From positions 49,265,555-49,329,554 of the forward strand of contig OX457039.1 of the NCBI GenBank assembly GCA_949752735.1: 64,000 bases of DNA. The letters are read 5' to 3'. The notes below the pieces were generated by a model. The model was not told where the DNA came from. It worked only from the letters and a program-made list of their open reading frames with translations, and did not search any database. This DNA is from Lumbricus terrestris. Lineage: Eukaryota > Annelida > Clitellata > Crassiclitellata > Lumbricidae. The position numbers were made by a program, and so were the translations under genes. Shown here in pieces: positions 45,031 through 57,602 of the stretch (positions are counted from its first letter, which is position 1; every line of letters begins with the position of its first letter).

Positions 45031-45053
45031 TGTCTGTCTGTCTGTCTGTCTGT
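45031..45053 (+). repeat. (CTGT)n microsatellite, short allele
   Basis: About five units, against about eleven in segment A. Confidence 0.9.
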
Positions 45054-45469
45054 CCGTTTTTCAACTTGACCATGTCTTTGCCTGCAATATCAAATAACGC
45101 AAATGAGTTGGCATAAAAGTTTGGTGTTCATCTGCACTTTTCACGGGCGATGGGTAAGAATAAAGACGGATAGCGATCGATGGTTGGCAATCGTCTCTAT
45201 AAATCAGTTTTGCACGTTCGACCGTAAACTTCTGTTAACAACGACGAATACTCGATCTTGGTCTCACAGGTTCATTCTCTTCCAGATGCGATAAAAGCAA
45301 TCTTCCTTTGACCACAAAGGTCCCACTACCGTCTACAATGCAGAATGCCCTTGATCCATCCTCTTAGGCGCAATGAATTAAAGCGTTTTCCTGTTGAATA
45401 CATGCATGAACAGCTGAATATCACCGAAAACTTTCAAACTCAACAACAGTTATATCTATATTACTCTTA

Positions 45470-46810
45470 GTGAGTCCTTCTACTGTTTTTGACGAACCAA
45501 AAACAAAATGCAATAAAACGCTTAAAAACGATCTAACTGAGTCACATCTCAAATAGGTCTAATGGTTATAAAATAAACTTGATAATATTGCCAGATGATC
45601 GGCACGATTCGGCTATTATTTAGAAAATAAACATGTACCAAAGTAGCTGCACGTCACTGTGATATCATTTAGCAAGATGACTATCAAGTTGGTAAATAAC
45701 AGAATTTAAGAATTCTTCAGATCAATAATTGCATATTAAAACAATAAAATTTCCCCCCAAAAATTAAAGGCACCAATAACACACAAAGATTGTATTCATA
45801 TAGGCCTACACTTCACGAACAAGATATGAATACAAACTTTGTCTGTTATTGACACCATGCTCATTTTAAGGTCCAAGGTCTTCGAGTTAAAGCTAGTGTC
45901 ACCGCGTAATCAGATAAACAGTGCGTGCAGAAAAAAAGAGCTAAATTATTGAGAGCTATGAAAAAGCCGTTGATGAATGGAGATCGTCTCAATGGCAATT
46001 GTTCTGGTTCATTGAAAAGAACCAAATGCCCCCCAAATCCGGACTTTAACCCGATGGATTAGCAAGTGTGGAGAGATATGCTGCCATGGAGAAACGCCAC
46101 AATCTTCGGCCAAAACCAAGAGCGTTAAGAGAAATGATTGTCGCATTGGAATTGACATGGGAAGCTTTACTTCTGGAGCACATTAACAGGGCCATCAAGA
46201 ACTTTACAAAAGAGACTCAGAAAAAGTGTGGGCACTAGTGGTGGAAATATTGAACAGTGTTTACTCTGGGTCCCCTGCTTTGGGGAATCCAGGTTTCTAG
46301 AGGGGTGGGAACGAGGATAAACCACAATTTGGCGGACGGTCAACCGCTGAAGCACGTGGCGATGACCGGCGGAAGGTTCTCTACTCTTGTCATCTATTTT
46401 TTTGTGATGGCCTTCTTTATTTAAAAAAACCAGTTGTTCAATTTGTCGTTTCTGGGGTGGGAACTCCCCCCCCCCCCAAGAGACGTCTAGATTAAGCACT
46501 GCACATTGAACACAAGTTGTGAAACACTGTCATGTTTATTAGATAACAATTATTCACGATGTGACTGAATAAAAAAAATTGTGTTCCTTTTTGCGTTATG
46601 TCTGTATATAGATCGCCACAAGCAGTCACAAACTCACTAAAAAGGATATAACTTTTATTCAGTTTCAATATATTTGGTTTGGTATGGTTGTTGTACGTAG
46701 ATAGGAATAATTGTCTTTAAGCGTGCACGTGTAAGACCTGATTTTTAAAATCCTTAGTCTACTCCTTGCAAAGATATCGACAAAAACTTTCAACGGTTAT
46801 TTTTTGGTGG
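45470..46810 (+). mobile_element. Eroded Tc1/mariner-type element (segment B)
   Basis: Counterpart of 2610-3900. It contains a transposase C-terminal relic at about 46019-46254 and the hAT MITE at 46255-46501. It has about 85 bp near 45867-45950 that is missing in A. Confidence 0.6.
46255..46501. mobile_element. hAT-type MITE, segment B copy
   Basis: Orthologue of 3352-3588, with the same CAGTGTTTA...CACTG ends and position. Confidence 0.65.
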
Positions 46811-47267
46811 CCGACGCTACATCTACATTCCTCTGTTCCTTTAATCAGATCGTTACTTGACCTCGAGCGTTTCTTTTATTCTCTCCACTTTTTCTTTGTC
46901 CAAGATCTTTGTCTCCTAAGTAGCCATTAATCAAAAGATGAGTTGTTTGCAACATGGAGCTTGTATATTGAGTCCCCTCGTGATAGCTCTGCAGCTGTAT
47001 AATTGTAGCCACAGTCCGTTGTTGACTTCCATCCGCAAAGTACGCGTCCTCGACTTCCGTAGGCCTACATACAAATGACACGGAGGGCGATCCCTAGAAT
47101 CATTAATTATACATTATGTCCATTACGTAATGCGTATAGCATATACGACATATCTTCTGCACACGCATTTCAGACATAGGTTACAAACGTATCAGCCACA
47201 CGAATTTCTCCAGTTGCATATATATTTAGTCACCTATACGCATATATAATATACATAGATCTATGTA

Positions 47268-47485
47268 CAGGGGTGGATCCAGGGTGCCAATCCGGCCATG
47301 GCTCCTTCATTTAAAAATGTCTTTATTTTTGATCAGCTGTTTTGGCTTGGAAAGTTGACATGGCCCCCAAAATGATATCTTTTCTTGGGAATCCGAGACA
47401 AATGACTAAAAAGTCATCAGATTTTTCGGCGACCAAGACGAAAATTTTGCCCCTCACCCTTGGAAAATTTATGCATCCGCACTTG
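47268..47485. mobile_element. hAT-like MITE, segment B copy
   Basis: Orthologue of 5534-5750. The mariner element adjacent to it in A is absent here; the empty TA is at 47252-47253. Confidence 0.65.
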
Positions 47486-48518
47486 CATAGGAAATATATG
47501 TGAGAACATTAGGCTGACTGGATATACATGTATCTTTGTTATGCATGCTCTGTATACACATATACATGAAAAACCAGGCAAAGGTACATTATAGGCATAT
47601 AGGAAGATGCGAGAACAATAACACTTGACTCATGTCCATCACTTCTTGCTCTTCTGGGTGTTGCAGGGCTTCGTAGATTTATTAACAATGACCTTTGCAC
47701 CGATCGTGTGTTTTTCATTCGTTATGATCATGTCAAACGTATGACAGATAAATTAACCTGAGCTCTGGATTTGTATGGCAGGCGATCAGATAGCGAGGAA
47801 ACGTCCTGTGCGTCACGTTAAGCTTGTATCACAATATTGCAGAAGATGCGAATGTCCTCATTTCTGATAAATTTTTAGATTTCTTATTTGCAAGAAGCAA
47901 TCACAATGATTATAGAAGAGTCCATTTCCTTCTTTTTTTAGAGATAACAAATAATTATCAGTGACTAATAGATAAAAGTAGAATAAATCTTTTCGAATGC
48001 CACTGCGAACTGTTTCCGGTCTATAATTCAGACAATAGAATAATATTACGATGGTGCTGATCATATATACATCGTTTAATTTTGTGATTGCTCGTTTGGG
48101 AGAGTGCTTTGCCCGGAAAGAATATCGTTATAATCACTGTTAAAATATGGATCAGACACATTTCAACGCTATCACGCATTCGTCATTGCCACAGCGAAAG
48201 TATAGCCTACCCGAGAAAGTTCATCTATCTAACTGCATGTTATTTGCTTGTAATAGGCTAATTATTATGATTGTGTCTTGAGTTAAAACTTTTAAATTAC
48301 GTGTTTTCTGGATAATTGGAAATTTTCTCAGCTGCGTTAATTACAATTTGTAACCTTCACTGCTAGTATTAAAACCCATACTTGCGCCCATAGTAGGCCT
48401 AAGTAAGACTTCAAAAGTTATGTACTCAGCAATTTTCATACAGTTGAGTGATTTTAGAACGGGAGTTATGTAATGTATACATGCGGTGATGTCTTGATCT
48501 CCTGGTGATAGGTCTGGA
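47486..48518. other. Non-coding stretch of segment B
   Basis: Counterpart of 5751-6825, with nothing gene-like. Confidence 0.55.
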
Positions 48519-48891
48519 CAGGGGCGGATCCAGGGGGACCAATCCGGCAATGCCCCCCATTTAAAAATTTCTTTATTTTTGACCAGCTCGGAAAGTTGAC
48601 GTGGCTCCCCCATGTGTAATTCCGTAGGCCCTCTCCACACCCACGGAAGTCCGCACACGAAGTCCATACGCCTAAAAAAGGTAAAAATTAAAAAGTCATC
48701 AACTTTTTGGCGGATAAAATATGGTATCTTTTTCTTGTGAATTGGAGAGACAAATGACTAAAAAAGAAGACAAATGACTTTTAAAAAGGTCATAAGATTT
48801 TTCGGCGACCAAGACCAAGACGAAAATTTATCCCTGTCCCGAGACCGAAAATTTGTGACCCCCTTTTGGAAAATTTCTGCATCCGCCCTTG
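48519..48891. mobile_element. hAT-type MITE, segment B copy
   Basis: Orthologue of 6826-7208, with GGTCTGGA duplications at 48511-48518 and 48892-48899. Confidence 0.9.
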
Positions 48892-49176
48892 GGTCTGGAT
48901 GAGTTAATTTGGCCGGATACAATGCTGAGGATAAAGAAATTACTAGTGATCAATCCTGGTGCGGACATTTGAGATATAGCCTAGATCGTGGGTGCAGCTT
49001 TAAAGTCAGTGGGGTCAAATACCGCTGATGTCACGAATATGCACGAATGAAGTGCACATCGAGAGGTTGGTGGTGAGATTATAGAAGAAGAAAAATGTGG
49101 GTTAAAATTAATGACAAAACTGTTGCACTTTGAGGTGAAAGTAAGAGTTGGAGTTGGTGAGTAGGTTCATGGAAGG

Positions 49177-49338
49177 CAGGGGCGGCGCCAGGATTTCAGT
49201 TTTTTGGGGGGGCGGAAGCCTCCCGGATGAAATTTTCCATTTTCACCCGCCAAATATAAAAAATCCGGATGGCCTTTTTTAGGGGGCTTAGCCTTTTATA
49301 GAGGGGCTTAGTCCCCTAGCCCCCTAGCGCCGCCACTG
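49177..49338. mobile_element. Small hAT-type MITE, segment B copy
   Basis: 162 bp with both ends complete (CAGGGGCGGCGCCAGG and GCGCCGCCACTG). The flanks are ATGGAAGG and ATGGACGG. Orthologue of 7480-7634. Confidence 0.88.
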
Positions 49339-50049
49339 ATGGACGGAACAAGGCATGAGCCAAATCAGTTGCTCTTTGTTTTGCTATCCTGCTAAATCAC
49401 ATTTGCATCAGATGGCTATTTTCGGCGGCATTCTCTTTTAACTCTCGATTACGAGGCATCGGCCAGTTTCTACATGTAAGATGCTCTTGCGTGTTGAATA
49501 CTGGTGGCACAAGCACGCAACAGGGCAACAACAAACAGGAGGTTGTCTGCCAAAGACACATCTCAAGTCTAATTAATTTGGAAGTGAGAGCTGTTTACTT
49601 ACAGCTGGACCCGTCTTTTCTTATGCGAGTTTCGACTGAGCTGTGACCGGTATAGCGTGCCGTGAGCTTATCAACACTGACCGTTTAGGTAATACTGCCT
49701 TTGACTGAATGCATCTGCAAGTCAACAGAACCGTCACCTAAAATCAAGGCTCCGACGATGGGAGCGAGGAAACTACATAAGAATAGGCATAGTATTCGGA
49801 ACATTTAATTCGCTAGAGACCTCTCCAGACTCGGTCCAGTTTTAAAGGCACGCGAGATGCGTGTCTGGTGTAAAATTGAATAAAAGTCTGCCTTAGCTAT
49901 ATTGTACTCTGAAAATGGGATATACTGAATGCACTTTTGAGATCTACATGTAGGCCTATACTTCATGTAGGCCTATTTTGAAGCACACTGTCTATTATTA
50001 CTGTCTAGTAAATAGTAATCGTGGGTCAGTAAACGCATTTACGCGTATT

Positions 50050-50222
50050 TTGAGATGTCCCCTACCTAGCGGGACTTGTCCCTTTTGGTGTGCCTATTGC
50101 TCCCACGTTGTTATTCTGCCTACTCTTTATTTGAATTTTGCTTAATTCTGATTATGTTTACTTAGTTACATGTTTGTTTTATGATTGAAATGGGATCAAT
50201 AAAAAATGTCTAATGTCTAATG
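50050..50222 (+). mobile_element. Segment B-only insert resembling a retroposon 3' tail
   Basis: About 170 bp without counterpart in A. It ends GATCAATAAAAAATGTCTAA followed by a second TGTCTAATG. A short tandem tail after an A-run is typical of LINE/SINE 3' ends. The family is not identified. Confidence 0.5.
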
Positions 50223-50398
50223 TACATGTGCATGATGTTTGAAGCGCATTTTTTTTTATTGTATTCGCGTAAACGAAGCCTCGCGTAATATAGATTCCAT
50301 GCATGCCACAGGAATGTTTACAGAAGAGATCAACAGAACTCTTTAGCACAAACAAGATTTTATTTAAATATTCCAACTGACTATTAGGCTAAGTGTGC

Positions 50399-50460
50399 GA
50401 AGCCTTAAACACATATTGGGACCTATACACGCGTTGGCCCCAATATGTGTTTAAGGCATC
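50399..50460. repeat. Decayed hairpin, segment B copy
   Basis: Counterpart of the perfect palindrome 8544-8605, with at least three unpaired substitutions. Confidence 0.9.
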
Positions 50461-50535
50461 ACAATTTTTGGCATATCAGAAATACAAAATTTTCTTTTGG
50501 GAATGAACTTCTCCACTTTATATACATTGAGAAAG

Positions 50536-51058
50536 CCAATTGCCCCAAATCTCCGGATTTGAACCCGATGGATTGATAATCAATTGCGGAGAGCTATAAT
50601 GATGAAGAAATGTCACAATCTGCAACCAAAACCAGGAGCGGTAAGAGAATTGATGGGCGCATTGGAGTTGATATGGGAAGATTTGCCTTTGGAACGCATC
50701 AACAGGGCCATAAAGAACTTTGCAAAGAGACTCAAAAAAGAAGTTTTGGCACTGGTGGTGGGCACATTGTTGTGAAGCACCAACAAGTTCATTTCACAAC
50801 AGTTATTTGAAATATGACTTGATAAAATCGGGTTTTTGTCACTTTTTGCGCTACGTTTTTGAATTCTAGTCAAAAAACGGTGGGCGGCCTCACTAAAAGT
50901 GGTGTAACTTTTATTCTGTTCGAAATATATTGATGAATTATGGCCATCATGTGTAAGTATGAATTGCCTATAAGCCTGTAAAATTTCATTTTGAAATTCT
51001 TACTTTTGGTCAAGATATTGGCTAAAAACCTATAGGTGGGTCTTTTTTGCGCACCCTG
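50536..51058 (+). mobile_element. 5'-truncated Tc1/mariner element, segment B copy
   Basis: Counterpart of 8681-9214. It keeps the transposase C-terminal relic (MKKCHNLQPKPGAVREL and onward) and the GCGCACCCTG end, with small deletions (for example at 50768). Confidence 0.8.
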
Positions 51059-51068
51059 CATGTATATT

Positions 51069-51300
51069 TACTTCGGTCACATCATGAGAAAGAAGGGAAC
51101 ATGCATAGAGAAAGAGATCATGCATGCAGGGAACAATTCCGGGAGGTAGAGGAAGAGGAAGGCCAAGAACGAATTGTCTGGACAACATAAAGACATGGAC
51201 GGGCTTGCAAATGGAAGAAATGCTAAGAATGACGAAGGACAGGAATCGTTGGAGGAACATCGTGCATGATGCGGCCGAACCTCGTACCGAGGATGGCTAG
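51069..51300 (+). pseudogene. 3' end of a LINE reverse-transcriptase ORF, segment B copy
   Basis: Same fragment as 9225-9456: YFGHIMRKKGTCIEKEIM, frameshift, GRPRTNCLDNIK, DRNRWRNIV, AAEPRTEDG and stop. The shared frameshift shows that decay predates the A/B split. One substitution changes LQMGEM to LQMEEM. Only the region after the RT domain survives, so it cannot act in retrotransposition. Confidence 0.75.
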
Positions 51301-52192
51301 GAACAGAACAGTACAGCATGTATATAATATATATATTTAATTATAATTATTATATAGGCAATAGTCATTCATTTATATAATTATCCAGTCATCACCTAAC
51401 ATTAATGTCATTGCATCTTTCATGCATTGAAAATATTAGAAGACGCTACACTGCTTCTCTTTCCTATATATTCCTGTTTAGCATTAATGCGTTGTCATAT
51501 GATCAGACCTAAGCCTATGCCGTCTAGGCCTAAGCTTAATGTTCACAGCCCACGCGAGATGACAATCCTTACCGCAGAACTTAAAAAAAAAATAATCTCC
51601 GGTTGCAAGAACGGCGAACATAATCTGCTGCGAAACGACCATTATCGAAAAGCTGCATGCACGTGGAAGACAAGTAAGTGGTGAAGATGCGAAAAAGAAT
51701 AATCTACCTCATACTCTGCTAAAAAAAAGGCGCATAATAAACTGAGAATTCAGGGAAGAACAGACTGCAGACCATTAAACATCGTGCAGGCGAGCGATAA
51801 TGAACTCGTGTTATTGCATATAGCAGCAACCATTGTGACCACAAGTCGTAGGAATTGAAATGCGAATGTATGGCAGCTAGGGCAATCAATTGTAGCCTAT
51901 ATTGGACGCCTCTATACATCCACGTAGGCTACATTCGACTGGCTGGACGTTAGGTTTATTGGACAAATCTAGGTGCAATAGCATCAGTTCAACAACAGCC
52001 AGTCTCTCCTGTCTGAAAAACACGGTTCGATGGAAGCGAACTGCTTGTTGATTCTCGTCTGAAATCGGGAATCCGATGGTAACGTATAGTCTACATGCTA
52101 ATCCTGCACGGGAAAAAACTCGGAAGCTGGAGCTAACGGAATGCAGCATGGCTACAATTTCCAATTCCAATCTCGGACAATTCCAGAAGTCA
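51301..52192. other. Non-coding stretch of segment B
   Basis: Nearly identical to 9457-10337; I see no gene. Confidence 0.55.
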
Positions 52193-52596
52193 CGTAAATA
52201 AACTTCTTCTGCAGTCCACGGTGTCCGCGTCTGACGCTGTATATATGTACGCCGCGTCTATTTCCCGTAGGCCTACGTGAAATTAGCCTCATTTGCATTG
52301 GTGATCATTGTATACCCGAGTTCGACGACGACGACGAAGAAGAAGAAGCCAATGCACAAATGGACGCGGCTACTTGTCTGAATGCTGCTGCTGCTGCTGC
52401 GACAGCGTGTTCAGCGGATGGATCATTAGCCTTAGCCGCATCCTTTCGAATCTGTTGTTTACGCGGCCTTTGGGTGCCGCAATGGACATCCTTCCTGGAC
52501 CCTAAATCACTGACGGGGCCAAACGACCGACCACTGTATATTATGCCATTCAACAGATTAGATACTTTGCTGCATGAAGGGGAAATAGATTTCTAA
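52193..52596 (+). other. Conserved alanine-rich open frame, segment B copy
   Basis: Counterpart of 10341-10747. The alanine tract is two codons shorter and both strands remain open. On the plus strand the first Met is at 52360 (MDAATCLN) and the stop is at 52594-52596. No domain recognised. Confidence 0.3.
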
Positions 52597-52817
52597 AATT
52601 GAGAGTAATTCCTCCCCGATCGCCGAGATAATGACAAGGGAGAAGATTCTGAGAATTGCGCACGTACCTTGGTATATAAGTGGGAAAAAAGCATCGCTTC
52701 TGTCTGCAGTCTCTCTATTTTGACCAAAATAAGCTATCGTATAAAGAAGAGAGAACGACAAGCATAATGATGTAAATTTGGCGACGAAGACTGCAATTCT
52801 TATCCGCAATATAAAAA

Positions 52818-52886
52818 ACGACGACGACGACGATGATGATGAAGTTGATGACTATATATATATATTATATATACATATATATATAT
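52818..52886. repeat. (GAC/GAT)n and (TA)n tract, segment B copy
   Basis: Shorter counterpart of 10967-11074. The retrotransposon inserted into its TA part. Confidence 0.88.
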
Positions 52887-53353
52887 TGTGAGCCTATCTC
52901 AACTTACACTTAACTTCCGTAGCTAATGGCTAGTTATAAGTAGGCCTATCTACAGTTCTTTAACTTGTTACGGAAGACAAACACAATTCTCTCTCTATTT
53001 CTGTGTCTTATTAAAATCCATCAACCGCAAGGAAACATAAACGACACGACAATGACTGTATCAAAACAAACACAAACTCAACGTTAAGACAACTCCGCCA
53101 TCTTATTAAAACTCTCTCTCACTACCTTCATTATACACGCCTTCTACACACGACTGGCACACCTACACAAGCCTATCTCATTCTTAGCGTACACATCTCC
53201 TTCAGCCGCTCTGTCCGTCTCTCTGTCCCTGTCGCTCTTGCTCTCAGGCGTACGCGGCGCCGCTACAACTTTCCCGCCATTCAACCGCCTAGCTGGCCTG
53301 CCTGTACGCTCAACAATTAGCTGACCATTCAAGGTTATACAAATTAGCTCACA
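52887..53353 (-). repeat. 3' LTR of retrotransposon copy 2
   Basis: 467 bp with TGTGAGC/GCTCACA ends. Confidence 0.95.
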
Positions 53354-53356
53354 TTA

Positions 53357-53373
53357 CCTCTTTCCTTTCTTTT
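53357..53373 (-). promoter_or_regulatory. Polypurine tract, copy 2
   Basis: Same AAAAGAAAGGAAAGAGG on the minus strand as in copy 1. Confidence 0.85.
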
Positions 53374-53465
53374 AAAGAGAGCTAATTATCTTTAAAAATT
53401 AGCGAACGTAGCTTAATTAAAACAATGCAAACAATTCTTAATATAACATCATAAAATATCATACG

Positions 53466-56264
53466 CTACAGTCTAGATAAACAATCAGCTACTACATTCA
53501 GTTTACCTTTCTTGTAGTTCAACAGAATGTCAAAATTTTGTAATGATAATGACCATCTGACTAACTTAGCAGATTTTGACATTGATTCAGTCAAATAAAC
53601 TAAAGGATTATGGTCTGTGAACACATTGATTTTAGAACCAATAATAATTTCTTTCAACTTGTTTAAAGCCCAAATGATTGCATAGGCTTCCTTCTCAATC
53701 GTCGCCCATCTCCTCTGGGTATCTGTCAGCTTCTGACTGATAAATGAAACGGGACGTTCTATCCCTTCATTGTCCACCTGAGATAGAACAGCTCCCACAG
53801 CAAAATCACTGCTATCACAGTACAAATTAAATGGTTTACCAACCTCAAACATATATAGAACCACATTTGACAATACAATCTGTTTCAGTGAATCAAAGGA
53901 TTTCTGATGTGTCTCAGTCCAAACAATGTTTTCAGGTACTTTCTTGCTGGTTAAGTCTGTCAATGGTTTAGCAATTTCGGCAAAATTACAAATAAATTGT
54001 CTGTAAAACCCAAAAAATCCTAAGACCTGTTTCACTTGCTTCTTCGTTTCAGGTTTCTTCAAATTAATCAAACTGTCAATCCTATCCGGATTCATCATCT
54101 TCTTCCCTGATCCTATAAGGTGACCGATGAATTTCACCTCACTCTTACCAAACACACATTTCTTCAAGTTCAACGTTACATTATGCAGTCTTATTCGTTT
54201 CAGAAATAATTCCAAATGTCTTAAATGAATGTCCCAATCATCAGAATGTACAGCAATGTCATCAACATACGGTTCAGTGAATTCATGAATCGGTTGCAAA
54301 ATCATATTTATCGCTTTTACAAAAGTCCGTCCAGAGTTAATCATTCCAAAAGGAACGCGTGTAAATTCGTACAGTCCATTATGTGTAACAAAAGCAGTCT
54401 TCCATTGATCGCTCTTCTTCACAGGACAAGTCCAATAGGCACTGCGACAGTCCATAACGGAAATAAACTTGGATTTCCCGACTTTGCTCAAGACATCATT
54501 GACGATTGGCATAGGATATCTACAATTCTCAGTAAAAGAGTTAATGTATCTGTAGTCGCATGCCAGTCTCAAGGATCCATCCTTCTTTTTGACAATGACA
54601 AGTGGACTTGCCATTCTGCTTGACGATGGTTGAATGATGTTTTCTTTCAGCATCTCTTGTATTTGTTTTTCCACTTCTGCACGGTATATTAATGGTATTC
54701 GATATGCCATGAACTCCTTTTCGCAAAAGTCTGGCTTCAACACCACTTCATGTTCTACTAATGTACATAATCCCGGTTTGTCTGAAAATCTGTCGGCATA
54801 ACGATTTAGTACATCAAGTAACTGTTTCTGCTGTTCGTTCGTAAGGTGTCCAATTTGTTCATAGTCCAATTGAAGTGATTTCTGTTTTGTCTCTGGATGG
54901 TCTTCCTTCAGCGGTATTTCTACCACTGATCCAAATTCGTCATCCTCTTCCACGATCAGACCACACGACAATGATCTCGTGATGAACTTTCTCATCTTGT
55001 TGGCATGAACTATTCGTCGTCCACTTTCATTCATGTCCACGAGATACGAATATTTGGATCTTCTTTGCAAGACAGTGCATGGACCATGCCATCGTGAGAT
55101 CAATTTATTGGTTGATGTTGGATACAATACAATGACGTTTTCTCCTGGTTCGAATTCTTTATCTTTTGCTCTTTTGTTATATTGGCTGGCGTATTGTTTT
55201 TGCTTGTCTTCGGCACAACTCTCAGCGAATGTCAATGCCTTTTCCATGTCTGCTCTTAAATTCTTCAAGTACTTTGCCGGTTGCACTCCAATGTTCGGTG
55301 GTAAATTTATTTCTTCGGTCCAGCTTTCTTTAAGAATGGTTAGCGGCCCTCTTGGCAACTTTCCATAGACCAGCAGATATGGTGCCACTCCTGTAGTTGC
55401 ATTAGGCACTTCTCGCAATGCCCAGACGGTAAATGGAATGATTTTATGCCACTGTCTCGGATTTTCCACAATGACATGATGAACCATCTTCTTGAACGTT
55501 TGATTCCATCTCTCCACTATTCCGGCCGCCTCTGGATGACCTGGCGAATCGAATCGAGGACAACATCCCATCAATTTCAGAAATTCTCTCGTTAAGCTGG
55601 CTGTAAAATTCGTTCCTCTATCACTCGTTATCACTGACGGAACTCCGACATCCATGAAGAGCTTCATCAGAGCTTCGCATACAGCCTTAGCAGTCAATGA
55701 CTTCATCAAGAAGATTGTCGGCCATCTTGTACATGAATCTACGATGCACAAGCAATACTTATGCCCTGCTGCTGACGTCGGTTCGATTGGTCCTACCACG
55801 TCCATTGTCATTCTTCGGAATGGAACATCTTCTCTTGGTATTGGTGTAATCGGTACTCGATCCATCACCAAACTTCGTGCTTTCAACTGACACTTCTCAC
55901 AGGACTTGCAGAACTTCATCACATCTTTACGCATCTTTGGCCACACAAAGGACAACTTGATAAGTTCTCTTGTCTTCTCTTCTCCCAAGTGTCCGCCGAA
56001 TACTGACTCGTGTGCCAATTCCATTACCTGAATTCTTCTTTCTTTCGGCAACACCAACTGGTACACCAATTGATCCAGCATTTGATGCCTCTTATACATC
56101 AAACCATTCACCACATTAAACTCTGATCCTTTGTCTTCAGCTATCTTCCACCACGACTTCAGTGACTCGTCATTTCTCTGCTGCTCTTCAAATTTCTTTG
56201 CATCTGCCAACTGTCTTTCATCATTCGTATTCTCAGAAAACAAATCTCTCATACTCGTATCCAT
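53466..56264 (-). CDS. pol: Integrase - reverse transcriptase - RNase H polyprotein
   Basis: 932 codons from the first Met after the amber codon. The integrase HHCC module has H85, H92, C119 and C122. The integrase core is D155, D215 and E251, exactly 35 residues between the last two. The GPY/F module is near 392-426 (WHGPCTVLQ, IVHANKMRKF). RT spans about 520-760, with D605 in SVMDCRSAY and YVDD at 666-669. RNase H has D817, E857/E859 and D884, and the protein ends DCLSRL. The order INT-RT-RH, with Ty3/gypsy-type domains, marks the Gmr1 group. The frame continues upstream of the Met to the TAG at 56289, so the Met is probably not a natural start. No lesion is visible within it. Confidence 0.93.
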   Translation of the reverse strand: MDTSMRDLFSENTNDERQLADAKKFEEQQRNDESLKSWWKIAEDKGSEFNVVNGLMYKRHQMLDQLVYQLVLPKERRIQVMELAHESVFGGHLGEEKTRELIKLSFVWPKMRKDVMKFCKSCEKCQLKARSLVMDRVPITPIPREDVPFRRMTMDVVGPIEPTSAAGHKYCLCIVDSCTRWPTIFLMKSLTAKAVCEALMKLFMDVGVPSVITSDRGTNFTASLTREFLKLMGCCPRFDSPGHPEAAGIVERWNQTFKKMVHHVIVENPRQWHKIIPFTVWALREVPNATTGVAPYLLVYGKLPRGPLTILKESWTEEINLPPNIGVQPAKYLKNLRADMEKALTFAESCAEDKQKQYASQYNKRAKDKEFEPGENVIVLYPTSTNKLISRWHGPCTVLQRRSKYSYLVDMNESGRRIVHANKMRKFITRSLSCGLIVEEDDEFGSVVEIPLKEDHPETKQKSLQLDYEQIGHLTNEQQKQLLDVLNRYADRFSDKPGLCTLVEHEVVLKPDFCEKEFMAYRIPLIYRAEVEKQIQEMLKENIIQPSSSRMASPLVIVKKKDGSLRLACDYRYINSFTENCRYPMPIVNDVLSKVGKSKFISVMDCRSAYWTCPVKKSDQWKTAFVTHNGLYEFTRVPFGMINSGRTFVKAINMILQPIHEFTEPYVDDIAVHSDDWDIHLRHLELFLKRIRLHNVTLNLKKCVFGKSEVKFIGHLIGSGKKMMNPDRIDSLINLKKPETKKQVKQVLGFFGFYRQFICNFAEIAKPLTDLTSKKVPENIVWTETHQKSFDSLKQIVLSNVVLYMFEVGKPFNLYCDSSDFAVGAVLSQVDNEGIERPVSFISQKLTDTQRRWATIEKEAYAIIWALNKLKEIIIGSKINVFTDHNPLVYLTESMSKSAKLVRWSLSLQNFDILLNYKKGKLNVVADCLSRL

Positions 56265-56288
56265 TTCACTATCGCTTCCGGAATCATC

Positions 56289-57602
56289 CTAATCATCACG
56301 CTCACATGCAGCCATCTCTTCTTCAATTTCATTGCTTTCGGATGTAATACCTTCTTCTTCTTGAACACTTTGTTCATCCTCGCTTTCTGTGTCATCATCT
56401 GACGAACTTTCATTTAGCGTTTCCTGTTCTCCTTCTTCCACTTCTCTTCTCCGACTCTGTGCTCTCGTAGTCACATTCGCTTGTAATTCTCCTTGCAGTA
56501 CATTCACTGGTGGAGTCTCTTTCAGTTCTGCGATTATCTCTGGATGTAGCAAGAACTTTTCTTTGTTATCTTTACACAAGACTGCCGGAATGCTGGCACA
56601 TACCAAAGTTAAATATGGCGCAATATTTACTTCCTTGTCCTTTAAATTGTCTCCTACGTTATGACAACTCATCCGCACTTCTATTTTCACTAATTTAGCT
56701 GGAATGGGCTCTCCAGCGACACATTGCAAATATACTCTGCCAATTTCTTCTACGATTGCTCCTTTCAACAATTCTTCATTAATTACTGGAATCTCAGTAC
56801 CAGAGTCAATCAACGCTTGGACTTGCACGGGATGACAACTGTCATCATTTCCACGTATCTCTACATTTACATGCTGTAATAGAGTCTTCTTCAAACGTTG
56901 ACACTCATCTTTACTTTCAGTTTCTCGATCAATTTCTGTAATGGGAGCAGATTTTACCACTTCTCTCTGTATAGTAAACTGAGGCGTGCACTTCATGACT
57001 GACTTCACTTCCGTTTCGCGGTTGTCTTGTTCTCCCAGCTGATTAGGTGCATTCATTACTTGAATTTGATTTACTCTGAGATTTTCTGCACTTCGACTAA
57101 ATCTATTTCTCAGATTTGTCATTCTTGGTGGTACTTGGCAATCCTTCACCAAATGTCGGTCTGATTGACAATTATGGCATCGTTTCCTAACAATACTTGT
57201 CTGTTCGGTGTTCTCCCGCCTGTAATTGTACGGAGTGTAGGCTGCATTGCCTTCTCTTTGGCGTCCCATCACTGGAGTTCGACTGTAGATTTGTCTGTCC
57301 CCCGTTGCTTCTTTTCTTTCTTGTCCAAACTGTCTTCCAGGATAACTATCTTTCCTTACATCATTACTTCTGACTTGGCTTTCCGTTGCTTTGCTATTAC
57401 TGTTCCACCTGGTTTGCTTTGAACTATTACCCCATGCTTCATATTTCGGTTTATCTTGAAACATTACACCAATTCGATTGTTTACATGTATGTCTGCGAG
57501 ATCTGCAACGTTACTAGCTTCCAAGCATTCAGTACCCTCCTTTGCAAGTACAAACTGTAGTGGACCCGGTGGTAGACATTCTTTCAACTTATCCGCCACC
57601 AA
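56289..57602 (-). pseudogene. gag: Gag C-terminus and protease, copy 2
   Basis: 437 codons, open from just downstream of the 2-nt insertion. It contains the end of the capsid domain (VADKLKECLPPGPLQFVLAK), a basic linker, the CCHC knuckle CHNCQSDRHLVKDC, and the protease motif ALIDSGTEIPVIN. An acidic tail (SSSDDDTESEDEQSVQEEEG) follows. It ends at TAG where copy 1 has TAT (Y), so the amber codon is a point mutation in this copy. Readthrough regulation is not supported, because copy 1 lacks the stop. Confidence 0.88.

Noticed and set aside
56289..56291. Programmed amber readthrough between protease and integrase
   Set aside because: Copy 1 has a tyrosine codon at this position, so the stop is most simply a point mutation in copy 2.
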